Shown piece after piece: positions 1 to 11,171 of a stretch of 64,000 bases of DNA (positions within the stretch are counted from its first letter, which is position 1; the number at the start of each line of letters is the position of its first letter). The stretch is taken from the NCBI RefSeq assembly GCF_014636775.1, contig NZ_BMEQ01000002.1, positions 1-64,000 on the forward strand, written 5' to 3'. The notes beneath the pieces were generated by a model. That model saw nothing but the letters and a program-made list of their open reading frames with translations. It was not told the origin of the DNA and made no database searches. This DNA is from Kocuria dechangensis. GTDB lineage: Bacteria > Actinomycetota > Actinomycetes > Actinomycetales > Micrococcaceae. The position numbers were made by a program, and so were the translations under genes.

Positions 1-161
1 CATGACCGCAAGTCCGGTCACACCGATCTGAGCTTTCATCATGTCTTCAGGCATGACCCCAGCCTACGAAGTCCGGGCGCCGGACCGGCCGAGTGGTCGC
101 ATGTTGCCGGGTCGTGCCGCCCCGGCAGCAGCCGGCCGGCTCCGACCGCGGTCGCGGCCCC

Positions 162-905
162 TCACTCCACCGGCACGGTCCGAGCCCGGCTCAGCGCCTC
201 GACGAGCCCCACCGCCACGAGCGCCCCGGCGCAGAGGATGCCGGCCAGCACCACGAGCTGGAACCGGCCCGCCTCCAGCGGCGACGCCCCCGCGAACACC
301 GCGCCCACGAACGCGCCCGGCAGCACGACCATCCCGGTGGTGCGGGTCTGGTCCACCGCCGGGACGAGGGCCTCGAAGACGGCGTTCCGGGCGATCTCCA
401 GCGTCGACTGCCGCGGGGTCGCGCCGAGGGCGAGCCAGCCCTCCACCTCGTCGCGCCGTTCGACCACCGAGGCCCGGTAGCGCCGGCCCGTCAGCGTGGC
501 GATGCTCATGGTGTTGCCGACGACAATGCCGCCCACGGCCAGCACGTTCTGCGGCGTCACCGTGATGGCTCCCGTGAAGAACACGACGGCCAGGGTAGTG
601 CCGGCGGCCACGACCATGGCGAGCGCGAGCCGCAGCAGCAGTCGGGCGTCCGCGCCGATCCGGCGGCCGGCGGTGAGCACGGCCGCGACGAGCATCACGA
701 GCAGGGCGAGCCACACCCAGGCGAGGTCCTCGATGACCGCCGAGAGCACCAGGCTCAGCGCGGCCAGCTGGGCGGTGGCGCGCAGCACCGCGAGCGCGGG
801 CGCGAACCACCGGGACACCCCGCGAGCGGCGAGCGCCCCGGCCGTGACGGCGACGAGAACGCAGATGCCCAGCAGGGTCGGGAGGGCCACCGCGTTCCAG
901 TCCAT
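162..905 (-). CDS. fetB: UPF0014/FetB-type ABC permease
   Basis: A 247-residue, very hydrophobic protein with about seven predicted membrane segments. It matches the UPF0014 family (E. coli FetB/YbbM), the permease half of an ABC exporter linked to iron efflux and oxidative stress. Family marks seen include the VVGNTMS stretch near residue 130, then RRDEVEGWLALGATP and a late TTGMVVLPGAFVGAV segment. The start codon lies 9 bp after the stop of the upstream GDPD-like gene, so the two are probably co-transcribed. The usual partner ATPase (FetA) is not upstream; it could only lie outside the window. Downstream (positions 71-85) there is a small GTCCGG/CCGGAC hairpin. Family assignment is strong; the metal substrate is inferred from relatives. 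Confidence 0.82.
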   Translation of the reverse strand: MDWNAVALPTLLGICVLVAVTAGALAARGVSRWFAPALAVLRATAQLAALSLVLSAVIEDLAWVWLALLVMLVAAVLTAGRRIGADARLLLRLALAMVVAAGTTLAVVFFTGAITVTPQNVLAVGGIVVGNTMSIATLTGRRYRASVVERRDEVEGWLALGATPRQSTLEIARNAVFEALVPAVDQTRTTGMVVLPGAFVGAVFAGASPLEAGRFQLVVLAGILCAGALVAVGLVEALSRARTVPVE

Positions 906-914
906 GCTGCGACT

Positions 915-1820
915 CTACGACCGTCCGGGCGGTGCCCATCCCGTCAGGCCGAGCAGGTCCGCGACCTCCCGGTAGTGGGTGGTGGCGAGGATCCGGGAGC
1001 CGGTCTCCACCGCGCGGCGGTAGAGGTGCGGGTCCAGCTCGTCGTCGTACAGGGGGGCGTCGTAGCGGGTGAGGTCGAGCCGCGTGGGGGCGTTCCAGCC
1101 GTGCAGGCAACGGGTGATCTCCGGGTCCGGGTAGTACGCGCCGGCGCAGCCGATCACCCGGTCGAGGTCCGGGGCCTCCCGGCAGATCTCGTCGGCGGTG
1201 GCCGGCCCGTCCGGGTGAGCGGGCACGAAGTAGACCAGCTCGGGCGCCAGCCGCCGGTAGGCGGAGAGGGCCGCCCGCCCGTGCGCGGCGACCACCACCT
1301 GGGCCTCGGCCCGGTGCTCGCGGACCAGGTCGACGACGACGTCCGGCGCCACGTCCCGGCCGTCCAGCCACAGGACCGCCCCGGCGCGCACGGCCCACGC
1401 CAGGAAGTCCCCGGCCTCGCGAATCCGGTACGGGGTGGCCGCCCCGTATCCGTCGAGCAGGCGCTGGTCGAGCACGACCTCCGCGGGGAGCTCACCGAGC
1501 CGGCCGAACCCAGTGGTGGAGCCGCCCAGGACGTCGTCGTGCAGGACCACGCACGTGCCGTCGGCGGTGGTGCGCAGGGTGATCTCGACCATCGTGCGGG
1601 GGCGGGTGGCGAGCACGTTCCGGGCGGACTCAAGGGCGGAGCCCGGCCACGGCTGGTGCGGGTGGCAGCCGGCGCGGACGGCGAGCAGCAGCGGGCCGGT
1701 GCGGGCCAGCCGGTCGTAGCGCAGGTACGCCGCGAGCTCGGCGGGCGAATCGAAGAAGATCGAGTGCGCCGAGGTCTCCGGCGCCGCCTCTGGGGCCGGG
1801 CTGGGGCAGGGGTGCGACAT
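915..1820 (-). CDS. GDPD-fold (glycerophosphodiesterase-like) protein, catalytic site degenerate
   Basis: A 301-residue soluble protein with the TIM-barrel pattern of glycerophosphodiester phosphodiesterases: an N-terminal AVRAG segment where active enzymes have a His-Arg-Gly, a VEITLRTTADG strand and a VVLHDD strand (residues about 75-95). The first catalytic His is replaced by Val and the Asp of the usual E-x-D metal pair by Thr, while the His of the later H-D is kept. It may therefore be a non-hydrolytic relative or act on another substrate. The ATG has a good GAGGAG ribosome site 6 nt upstream. It is followed 9 bp later by fetB on the same strand. Fold assignment is reasonable; function is unknown. 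Confidence 0.65.
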   Translation of the reverse strand: MSHPCPSPAPEAAPETSAHSIFFDSPAELAAYLRYDRLARTGPLLLAVRAGCHPHQPWPGSALESARNVLATRPRTMVEITLRTTADGTCVVLHDDVLGGSTTGFGRLGELPAEVVLDQRLLDGYGAATPYRIREAGDFLAWAVRAGAVLWLDGRDVAPDVVVDLVREHRAEAQVVVAAHGRAALSAYRRLAPELVYFVPAHPDGPATADEICREAPDLDRVIGCAGAYYPDPEITRCLHGWNAPTRLDLTRYDAPLYDDELDPHLYRRAVETGSRILATTHYREVADLLGLTGWAPPGRS

Positions 1821-2056
1821 GAGGTACTCCTCGGGGGGACAGGAGCGGGGGGCTCGGAGTCGTCGAACGGGGTGTCCCGTGGGGGCGGGACGGTGGCCGT
1901 GTGGGGGTGGGGGTGGCCGGCGAACAGGGGCGTGGCTACTCGATCCGGGTGGGGGCTCCGGAGCTCTCCCGCCTCGGGGAGCCTCCGGAATTCACGGATG
2001 CAAAAGCCATGGGGTCATTGTGGCAGGACGGGGCCGTGCGTCGCTGTGTGACATGG

Positions 2057-2977
2057 TCACGATTGTGCGGTGGGATGCCGCCGGCGGGCCGGCCCGTCAG
2101 GGCCCTCGGTCTCGAGCTGGTCCTGCCACAGCGCCGCCACGTCCTCCGGCGTGTAGGTCGCCGCGATCTGTGCGTCGTTGCCCCCGCCCCAGACGTTGTG
2201 GGCCCACAGGCCCCCGAACCACGTGCCCGGGACGGCGCGGTAGGACGTGCGGCCGTCGCCCACCACCCGGACGAGCACGCCGTGGCGCAGCGCGACCGCG
2301 TGCAGCCACACGTCGTCGGCCCGCGGGGCGCACGCCTGGAACGCGGGCCCGGCCTCGCGCAGCGCGTCGAGCATCCGCGGCGGGTAGAGGACCCCGGAGA
2401 GGCCGGTCGGGAAGGTCCGGCGGGAGAGGACTCCCGGGGTCGCCGGCGTCCACTGCGCGTAGGGCAGGATCCGGCCGGCCGCCAGGCGGATCCGGTGGGC
2501 ACGGTGGGCGACCACGTCCTGGGGGTGGGCCCGGTGCGCGGCGACCAGTTCGGCGAGCCACGTGTCCCCGTAGAGGACGTCGTCGTCCGCGGTGACCAGC
2601 GGCAGCTCGTGGTGGGCCTCGGAGCGGACGTACGGGAAGTACTTGTTGTGCGGGCCCCAGTTCTCGGTGGCCCGCAGCTCCAGGCCGCGGCGCACCAGCC
2701 GGGCCAGGGACGCGGGCGGGTCCGCGACGACCGCGGCGTCCGGGACCCACAGGACCAGTCGCCGCGGCCGCACGGTGCCGCGGCCGATCGCCTCGAGGGC
2801 CAGGTGCGCCGTGCGGATCCGGTGGCCGTGCGAGGCCATGCTGACGACGACGGGCGCGTCCCCCACCAGCGGCTCCGTGGAGAACCGGTGGCGGAGCAGG
2901 AAGTAGCTCGCCCGGCGGCTGTCCCGGTAGGCCTGGCGCAGGCCCCGGAGGCCCTCCACGGAGAACGCCCGCCGCAC
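2057..2977 (-). CDS. Family 2-like glycosyltransferase
   Basis: A 306-residue protein with no signal peptide. It contains VVVSMASHGHR near residue 45 (start of a nucleotide-sugar binding fold) and a TADDDVLYG motif near residue 130 that looks like the DxD metal/nucleotide-sugar site of GT-A glycosyltransferases. Later PRADDVWLHAVAL resembles the acceptor-side Asp motif of such enzymes. The annotated start is a GTG; the frame stays open further upstream into the preceding gene, but no better start codon is present there. The gene begins 38 bp after the stop of the MT0933-like gene on the same strand. Sugar donor and acceptor cannot be read from the sequence; a role in surface polysaccharide or glycolipid synthesis is only a guess. 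Confidence 0.62.
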   Translation of the reverse strand: MRRAFSVEGLRGLRQAYRDSRRASYFLLRHRFSTEPLVGDAPVVVSMASHGHRIRTAHLALEAIGRGTVRPRRLVLWVPDAAVVADPPASLARLVRRGLELRATENWGPHNKYFPYVRSEAHHELPLVTADDDVLYGDTWLAELVAAHRAHPQDVVAHRAHRIRLAAGRILPYAQWTPATPGVLSRRTFPTGLSGVLYPPRMLDALREAGPAFQACAPRADDVWLHAVALRHGVLVRVVGDGRTSYRAVPGTWFGGLWAHNVWGGGNDAQIAATYTPEDVAALWQDQLETEGPDGPARRRHPTAQS

Positions 2978-3015
2978 GAGGCAGAGGACGCCGCGCGCCA
3001 GGCGGCGCGGGCGTT

Positions 3016-3345
3016 TCAGCGGCGGGGGCCCTGGTCCGGGCCGCCGGGACCGGGCCGGTCCGTGCCGGGGAGGTCGGTCCTGGGCACGTCGGTCCTGGGC
3101 ACGTCGGTGCCGGAGCTGCCGGGACCGGGGCCGCCCTCGGCCTCAGTGCTGCCGGCCGGGGGCCGGGGCGTGCCGCCCAGGAAGTCGTGGGCCCTCTGCT
3201 GGACCGTGTCCACGTGGCGCTCGTACTTGCGGCCGGTCCGCTTGTCCACGAGGTTGCCTGCCTGGTCCAGGACCTTGTTCACCTTGTCCGGGTTGCTGCG
3301 CGCGAACTGCTTGGCCTTCGCCGCGAGCCCCTTGAAGTCCACCAT
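3016..3345 (-). CDS. MT0933/Rv0909-like antitoxin protein
   Basis: A 109-residue protein. The first 57 residues (VDFKGLAAKAKQFA, then DKVNKVLDQAG and a RTGRKYERHVD helix) match the MT0933_antitox family, known from mycobacterial Rv0909. The C-terminal half is low complexity, rich in Pro, Gly and Asp, with a short TDVPR/TDLPG repeat, and looks disordered. The ATG has a strong GAAGGAGA ribosome site. No toxin gene of the Rv0910 (polyketide cyclase/SRPBCC-like) type lies next to it: one neighbour is a glycosyltransferase and the other a flavoprotein oxidase. So it may be an orphan antitoxin or a small DNA/RNA-associated protein with another job. Family assignment is firm; toxin neutralisation is not shown. 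Confidence 0.72.
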   Translation of the reverse strand: MVDFKGLAAKAKQFARSNPDKVNKVLDQAGNLVDKRTGRKYERHVDTVQQRAHDFLGGTPRPPAGSTEAEGGPGPGSSGTDVPRTDVPRTDLPGTDRPGPGGPDQGPRR

Positions 3346-3409
3346 GACGTCTCCTTCGGATCGGTCACCGTCGCGCTCGTCGCGGCCGGTGCTGCTGCTG
3401 AGTCCATCA

Positions 3410-3432
3410 TGCAGGGCTGTCCGCTCCCTGCA
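3410..3432 (-). terminator. Hairpin after the BBE-type oxidase gene
   Basis: TGCAGGG pairs with CCCTGCA across a 9-nt loop, 16 bp beyond the stop of the oxidase gene at 3448. There is no U-tract, as is common in GC-rich actinobacteria, so termination is inferred only from position and pairing. Confidence 0.4.
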
Positions 3433-3447
3433 CAGGACGGACCCGGC

Positions 3448-4824
3448 TCAGCGCCGCTGGCCGACGACGTGCTGGAAGCGCAGGAGGTTCTCCGGGTCGT
3501 AGACCGCCTTCGCCCGCACGAGCCGTTCGTAGACCTCCCGGGACCAGGCCCTCGACCGCTCCTCCTCGTCCCCGGGCACGCCGTGCATGTTCACGAAGGC
3601 CCGCCCCGTGCTCCACGGGGCCAGCCCCTGGAGCACGGCGGCGAGAGCGGGCGGCGTGCGCTCCGCGACGTGGGGCGCGAGCCAGCCGATCAGCTCGAGG
3701 AAGAACGCGGAGTCCCGCCCGGAGACGGCGTCGGCGACGGCGCTCGGGCGGGAGAACGCCCCGCCCATGAGGCGGATCCCGACCTCCGGCAGCGGGGAGC
3801 CGGAGCCCGGTCCGGCGAGCTGGAGGAGGACGGCGATCGCGGCGGCGTCGAAGTCCTGCAGGAACTCCCCGGTGAGCACGTACAGCCCCGGCTGCGTGGC
3901 GTCCAGGTGCACGCGGTCGATGTCCCGGTAGTCCATGGGGCCCACCGTGTCGAGGAGCGGGTGCGAGAGCTCGCGCATGGGCTCCAGCACCCGGGCGCCC
4001 TCCCCCGGGTCCCCCACCCAGCAGAAGCGCAGGTGGACCAGCAGCTGGTGGTTGAGGCGCTCGTCGACGGCGGGGTCGTGCGGCATCCAGCGCAGGGAGA
4101 CGGACGTCGTGGCGCATGCGGGCAGCTCCGGGGCCCACCGGCTGAACGCGCCCAGGACCTCCTGGGCGTCCTCGCCGGGGTAGAAGATCCCGCCGCCGTA
4201 GAGTCCCTGGAGCGGGACCAGCTCGAGGGTCATCGACGTGACGATCCCCAGGTTGCCCTTGCCGCCGAGGAGCAGGCCGAAGAGCTCCGGCTCGTGGACG
4301 GCGTCCACGCTGCGCAGCCTCCCGTCCGGCGTCACGACGTCTAGGCCGCGCACCCAGTCGGCCGCGAACCCGAAGACGCGGCCCAGGACGGGCAGGCCGC
4401 CGCCGAGGGTGTAGCCGACGGCTCCGGCGTGGGTGGAGGAGCCGTTGAGGACGGCGAGCCCGTGCGGGGCGATCGCGTCGACGACCTTCCGCCAGCGCAC
4501 CCCGGCGCCGATCCGCGCCCTGCGGCGGGGGACGTCGATCTCGAGCTCCTGCATCCGGCGCGTCGTGATGAGCATGCCGCCGTCCATGGGCTGGTCGGCG
4601 CCGTGCCCGGTCGCCTGGACGCCCACGGGCTCGTGGTGGGCGGCCGCCCACTCCACGGCCGTGATCACGTCCCCGGCATCGTCGGCGCCCACCACGACGT
4701 CCGGCCGGTGGACCGCCGCCAGGTTGAAGCCGGAGACCTCCTCGGCGAACCCCTCGTCCCCGGGCAGGAGGACAGGACCGCACACCTGCAGGACCAGGTC
4801 CTCCACGTCTGTTCTCGAGATCAT
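3448..4824 (-). CDS. FAD-linked oxidase, berberine-bridge-enzyme (BBE) type
   Basis: A 458-residue flavoprotein with an FAD_binding_4 domain (residues about 35-175) and a C-terminal BBE segment ending YDPENLLRFQHVV. The QATGHGAD motif near residue 70 carries the His that binds FAD covalently in this family. At the place where bicovalent members have a Cys (in the GGG...C-D-N motif) the sequence reads GFAADW, so only single covalent attachment is expected. The reading frame is open far upstream, but the start chosen is the ATG at 4824, which has a GAGGGGG ribosome site and gives the family's normal length. Relatives oxidise sugars, alkaloids or polyketide alcohols; the substrate here is unknown. 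The next gene upstream is divergent. Confidence 0.75.
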   Translation of the reverse strand: MISRTDVEDLVLQVCGPVLLPGDEGFAEEVSGFNLAAVHRPDVVVGADDAGDVITAVEWAAAHHEPVGVQATGHGADQPMDGGMLITTRRMQELEIDVPRRRARIGAGVRWRKVVDAIAPHGLAVLNGSSTHAGAVGYTLGGGLPVLGRVFGFAADWVRGLDVVTPDGRLRSVDAVHEPELFGLLLGGKGNLGIVTSMTLELVPLQGLYGGGIFYPGEDAQEVLGAFSRWAPELPACATTSVSLRWMPHDPAVDERLNHQLLVHLRFCWVGDPGEGARVLEPMRELSHPLLDTVGPMDYRDIDRVHLDATQPGLYVLTGEFLQDFDAAAIAVLLQLAGPGSGSPLPEVGIRLMGGAFSRPSAVADAVSGRDSAFFLELIGWLAPHVAERTPPALAAVLQGLAPWSTGRAFVNMHGVPGDEEERSRAWSREVYERLVRAKAVYDPENLLRFQHVVGQRR

Positions 4825-4986
4825 CGCGGGCCCCCCTCGGCACCGTCGACCCGTTCGGCTGTCGCAGCGTGATCTCCTGCCAGGGTACCCGCCCGCACCG
4901 GCGCCGCGCAGGGGTGGGACAGCCGATCGATACCGGGAAGAGACCCGCGGCGGGACGGGCGGCCGCGTCCGGGGGATGATCGGAGC

Positions 4987-6228
4987 ATGGACACCTCCTC
5001 GGGCGCCGCGACGGCCGGAGGCAGCGGACGCCCCGACGGCGTCCCGCACCGTGACGGCGGCGCCGGACCGCAGCGCGGCACGCGGCTCACGGGGGTCGAC
5101 GCCGCCCGGGGCCTGGCGCTCACGGGGATGATGGCGGTCCACATCCTGCCCGCCCGGGATCCCGTGAGCTACGACCCCAGCCTCGCGTGGACGCTGTTCT
5201 CGGGACGGTCCGCCGCCCTCTTCGCGCTGCTGGCCGGGGTGGGCCTGGCCTTCTCCACCGGGGGCCGCCGGCGCCACCGGGGCCGGACGACGACCGCGGA
5301 CGGGGTGGGCCTGGTGGTGCGGGCGGCGCTGATCGCGGTCCTGGGCCTGCTCCTCAACACGCTGCTGCCCGACGAGGCCCCGGCCTACAACATCCTCGTG
5401 TACTACGGGATGTTCTTCCTGCTCGCGCTCCCCTTCCTGCACCTGCCCGCGGCGGCTCTGGGCCTGCTCGCGGCCGCCGCGGCGGTGGCCGGGCCGGTGC
5501 TCGTGCAGCTGCTGCGGGACGACCTGCCGGAGCCTGTCTCCGCCAACCCGGACCTCGCGGACGTGCTGGCGGAGCCCGGAGCCGTCCTGGCCCAGCTGCT
5601 GCTCACCGGTGCCTACCCCGCGCTCCCGTACCTGGCCTACCTCCTGGCGGGCCTGGCGATCGGCCGCCTGGACCTGTCCTCGCGGCGGGTCCAGGGCCGG
5701 CTGATCGGGGCGGGGCTCGCCGTGACGCTCAGCGCGTGGCTCACCTACCGGTTGCTGCTCGTGGAGGGGGGCGGCTACGCCCGGCTGCTGGAGGCGACCC
5801 CGTGGATGAGCGAGGAGCAGCTCGACGCCGTCGTCCTGTGGGGCCCGAACCCCGACCTCCCCACCACCTCGTGGTGGTGGCTGCTGGTCCCCGGCCCGCA
5901 CTCCAACACCCCCGTGTCCGTCCTGGAGGACCTGGGCACGGGCATGGTGGCGCTCGGCGTCCTGCTCCTGGTCACGCGGAGGGCCGGCGCCTGGCTGCTG
6001 CCACTGGTCGCGATGGGCTCCATGACGCTGACCCTGTACTCGGCCCACCTGGCCGGGCTGAGCGCCATGGTGCACGGCTCCGCACCCGTGCTGTGGTTCC
6101 TCGTCCATCTCGAGCTGGCCGCGCTCGTGGCGGTGCTCTGGCGGCGCTCCCTCGGTCAGGGCCCCCTGGAACGGGTCGTGGGCGGGGCCGTCCGTGCGGC
6201 CCGGAGAGCGGTCCTGCCCGAGAAGTAG
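4987..6228 (+). CDS. HGSNAT/DUF418-like acyltransferase membrane protein
   Basis: A 413-residue integral membrane protein with about ten predicted membrane segments. It opens with a 37-residue polar, Gly-rich tail and then the family signature R-L-x-G-V-D-A-A-R-G-L-A-L-x-G-M-M near residues 38-54, typical of the heparan-alpha-glucosaminide N-acetyltransferase/DUF1624 group and related DUF418 proteins. AVHILP gives the His often proposed as catalytic in HGSNAT, and FALLAGVGLAFSTGG follows. These proteins are thought to move acetyl groups across the membrane onto glycans. It is divergent from the oxidase gene (162 bp apart) and is followed by the glycine riboswitch region. Acceptor unknown. Confidence 0.68.
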   Translation: MDTSSGAATAGGSGRPDGVPHRDGGAGPQRGTRLTGVDAARGLALTGMMAVHILPARDPVSYDPSLAWTLFSGRSAALFALLAGVGLAFSTGGRRRHRGRTTTADGVGLVVRAALIAVLGLLLNTLLPDEAPAYNILVYYGMFFLLALPFLHLPAAALGLLAAAAAVAGPVLVQLLRDDLPEPVSANPDLADVLAEPGAVLAQLLLTGAYPALPYLAYLLAGLAIGRLDLSSRRVQGRLIGAGLAVTLSAWLTYRLLLVEGGGYARLLEATPWMSEEQLDAVVLWGPNPDLPTTSWWWLLVPGPHSNTPVSVLEDLGTGMVALGVLLLVTRRAGAWLLPLVAMGSMTLTLYSAHLAGLSAMVHGSAPVLWFLVHLELAALVAVLWRRSLGQGPLERVVGGAVRAARRAVLPEK

Positions 6229-6404
6229 CGCGCCGCGTGGCCCGCCACGAGCACCGTGGGGACGCGACCCACCGCGGAAGCATGCCGGACAAGCCATGTC
6301 ATCAATATGCAAAAAGTATGGGCAACCGCTGGAAGGTCCGTCGAGGAGTATTGCGACCCCGCGGGGTTTCCTCTACCGTGTGAACACGGTCACAAAACCG
6401 TAGC

Positions 6405-6610
6405 CGTCGACGTGCGGCGGGAGAGTCCCGTCCAGCAGCACCGGTCGGGCGCCGTAGGAGCAATTCCTCCCCAGGAAACTCTCAGGCCCCCGTACCGCCG
6501 CACCGAGGCACATCTGGAAAGTAGCACGGTCGTTCTCGTGCTCGCCGAAGGAGCAAGTCCCACCCCCTACGGGTGGAGCGGAAACTCTCAGGCTGTGCAA
6601 CAGATCGGGG
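6405..6610 (+). promoter_or_regulatory. Tandem glycine riboswitch upstream of gcvP
   Basis: Two glycine aptamers lie in series. The first (about 6413-6500) has GGGAGAG, then GCCGTAGGAGCAA at 6451-6463 and GGAAACTCTCAGGC at 6474-6487. The second (about 6513-6604) repeats the core as GCCGAAGGAGCAA at 6544-6556 and the identical 14-mer GGAAACTCTCAGGC at 6580-6593, 106 nt from the first. These are the conserved core strings of the gcvT/glycine riboswitch family. The 5' side of the second P1 is variant (CTGGAAAG instead of GGGAGAG). Position directly before the glycine cleavage genes agrees with switching on gcvPTH when glycine is abundant. Confidence 0.93.
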
Positions 6611-6660
6611 AGGAACCACGAAACCGCGCGGTATGACCGCGCAGAATTCTGGAGTTCCTC
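6610..6660 (+). promoter_or_regulatory. Candidate expression platform of the glycine riboswitch
   Basis: GAGGAAC at 6610-6616, immediately after the second aptamer, is fully complementary to GTTCCTC at 6654-6660, which lies between the GGAG ribosome site (6651-6654) and the gcvP ATG (6662). The enclosed segment has its own hairpin (GCGCGGT at 6626-6632 with ACCGCGC at 6636-6642). No U-run follows, so control of ribosome access seems more likely than a transcription terminator. The pairing is seen in the sequence; the mechanism is inferred. Confidence 0.5.
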
Positions 6661-6661
6661 G

Positions 6662-9565
<2,904 letters not shown>

Positions 9566-9592
9566 CCCGGCGCAGCCACGAAAGGCACCGAC

Positions 9593-10714
9593 ATGACTGT
9601 CAGCACCACGTCCAAGCACACCGCCCTGCACGACGAGCACGCCGCGCTGGGGGCGTCCTTCACCGACTTCGGCGGCTGGGACATGCCCCTGAAGTACGGC
9701 TCCGAGCTGGCCGAGCACCGCGCCGTGCGCTCCGCCGCGGGCCTGTTCGACCTCTCCCACATGGGCGAGATCCGGGTGACCGGCCCGGACGCCGGCACGT
9801 TCCTGAACACGGCGCTGGTCGGCAACCTCGCCGTGATCGCCGTGGGGAAGGCCAAGTACTCCCTGATCTGCACCCCCGACGGCGGGATCATCGACGACCT
9901 CATCACCTACCGCCTGGCGGAGACCGAGTACCTGGTGGTGCCCAATGCCGGCAACGCCCCCGCCGTCCTCGCCGCACTCCAGGAGCGCGCGGCGGGGTTC
10001 GACGTCACCGTCGCCGACGAGTCCGCCGAGACCTCCCTGGTCGCCGTCCAGGGACCGGCCGCCGAGGCGATCCTGCTGGAGCTGGTCCCGGCCGCGCAGC
10101 AGGAGCTGGTCACCGGCATGAAGTACTACGCCGCGGCGGAGGCCACCGTCGCCGGCACCCGGGTGCTGCTGGCCCGCACCGGCTACACCGGTGAGGACGG
10201 GTTCGAGCTCTACGTGCCCAACGCCCGGGCCGCCTCCCTCTGGGAGGCCCTGCTGGAGACCGGCCGCGGGCACGGGCTGATCCCGTGCGGACTCGCCAGC
10301 CGCGACTCCCTGCGCCTCGAGGCCGGCATGCCGCTCTACGGCCAGGAGCTCACCCGGGACCTCACCCCCTACGAGGCCGGCCTGGGCCCGGTCGTGTCCT
10401 TCAAGAAGGCGGAGGACTTCGTCGGCCGCGCCGCCCTCGAGGCGCGCAAGGCCGAGGGAGCGACCCGCACGCTGGTCGGCCTGCGCGGTCTGGGACGGCG
10501 CGCCGCCCGCGCCCACTACCCGGTCCTCGCCGACGGACGGCGCGTCGGGGAGGTCACCTCCGGCGTCCCCAGCCCCACCCTGGGACACCCCATCGCCCTG
10601 GCCTACGTGGAGACCGGGTTCGCCCAGCCGGGCACCACCCTGGACGTGGACCTGCGGGGCAGGACCGAGCCCTTCGAGGTCGTCCCCCTGCCCTTCTACC
10701 AGCGCCAGAAGTAG
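9593..10714 (+). CDS. gcvT: Glycine cleavage system T protein (aminomethyltransferase)
   Basis: A 373-residue aminomethyltransferase that releases ammonia from the GcvH-bound intermediate and forms 5,10-methylene-tetrahydrofolate. It shows the folate-binding GCV_T pattern: FGGWDMPLKYGS near residue 25, DLSHMGEI near residue 55, RTGYTGEDGFELY near residue 195 and the C-terminal barrel with TSGVPSPTLGHPIALAYV. Length is normal for the family. It sits second in the gcvPTH-glyA operon, 27 bp after gcvP. The product one-carbon unit can be used by GlyA two genes downstream to convert a second glycine to serine. Confidence 0.97.
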   Translation: MTVSTTSKHTALHDEHAALGASFTDFGGWDMPLKYGSELAEHRAVRSAAGLFDLSHMGEIRVTGPDAGTFLNTALVGNLAVIAVGKAKYSLICTPDGGIIDDLITYRLAETEYLVVPNAGNAPAVLAALQERAAGFDVTVADESAETSLVAVQGPAAEAILLELVPAAQQELVTGMKYYAAAEATVAGTRVLLARTGYTGEDGFELYVPNARAASLWEALLETGRGHGLIPCGLASRDSLRLEAGMPLYGQELTRDLTPYEAGLGPVVSFKKAEDFVGRAALEARKAEGATRTLVGLRGLGRRAARAHYPVLADGRRVGEVTSGVPSPTLGHPIALAYVETGFAQPGTTLDVDLRGRTEPFEVVPLPFYQRQK

Positions 10715-10728
10715 CTCCTGCCGCGCTG

Positions 10729-10773
10729 ACCGCCTTCAACGTCTTCACCGCCTTCACCGCCTTCACCGCCTTC
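10729..10773 (+). repeat. 9-bp tandem repeat between gcvT and gcvH
   Basis: Five consecutive copies of ACCGCCTTC (the second copy is AACGTCTTC) fill most of the 76-bp gap between gcvT and gcvH. The array ends just before the AAAGGA ribosome site of gcvH. Such arrays change copy number by slippage; any effect on gcvH translation is speculation. Confidence 0.85.
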
Positions 10774-10790
10774 ACCGAAAGGACCACCCC

Positions 10791-11171
10791 ATGAGCACCG
10801 TCCTGCCCACCCTGCGCTACTCCGCGGAGCACGAATGGATCGACGACGCCTCCCCGGCCAAGATCGGCATCAGCCAGGTGGCCGCCGACACCCTCGGCGA
10901 CATCGTCTACGTCGACCTGCCCGAGGCCGGGTCCACCGTCACCGCCGGTGAGGCCTGCGGGGAGATCGAGTCCACCAAGTCCGTCTCCGAGCTGTTCTCC
11001 CCGGTCACCGGCACCATCGTGGAGGTCAACGCCGAGGCCGCGGAGAACCCGGCCCTGCTCAACGAGGACCCCTACGGCGCCGGCTGGCTGTTCACCGTGG
11101 AGGTCGACGAGGAGGGCCCGCTGCTCTCCGCCCAGGAGTACGCCGAGGCCAACGGGGGTGAGCTCGCATGA
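10791..11171 (+). CDS. gcvH: Glycine cleavage system H protein
   Basis: A 126-residue lipoyl carrier protein. The lipoylated lysine is K63 in [11 protein letters not shown], the standard H-protein motif, and the N-terminus YSAEHEWI and the C-terminal [10 protein letters not shown] also fit. It carries the aminomethyl group between GcvP and GcvT. Its stop overlaps the glyA start by 4 bp (ATGA), which implies translational coupling of gcvH and glyA. Confidence 0.97.
   Translation: MSTVLPTLRYSAEHEWIDDASPAKIGISQVAADTLGDIVYVDLPEAGSTVTAGEACGEIESTKSVSELFSPVTGTIVEVNAEAAENPALLNEDPYGAGWLFTVEVDEEGPLLSAQEYAEANGGELA

Noticed and set aside
906-920. TAGAGT 6 nt before the fetB ATG as a leaderless promoter
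   Set aside because: The TAG is the stop codon of the upstream GDPD gene, no -35 is seen, and the two genes are 9 bp apart, so co-transcription is simpler.
3448-6312. 954-codon open frame on the minus strand
   Set aside because: Only 3448-4824 matches a protein family (BBE oxidase) and begins at a good ribosome site. The rest is antisense to the HGSNAT-like gene and has composition typical of GC-rich shadow frames.
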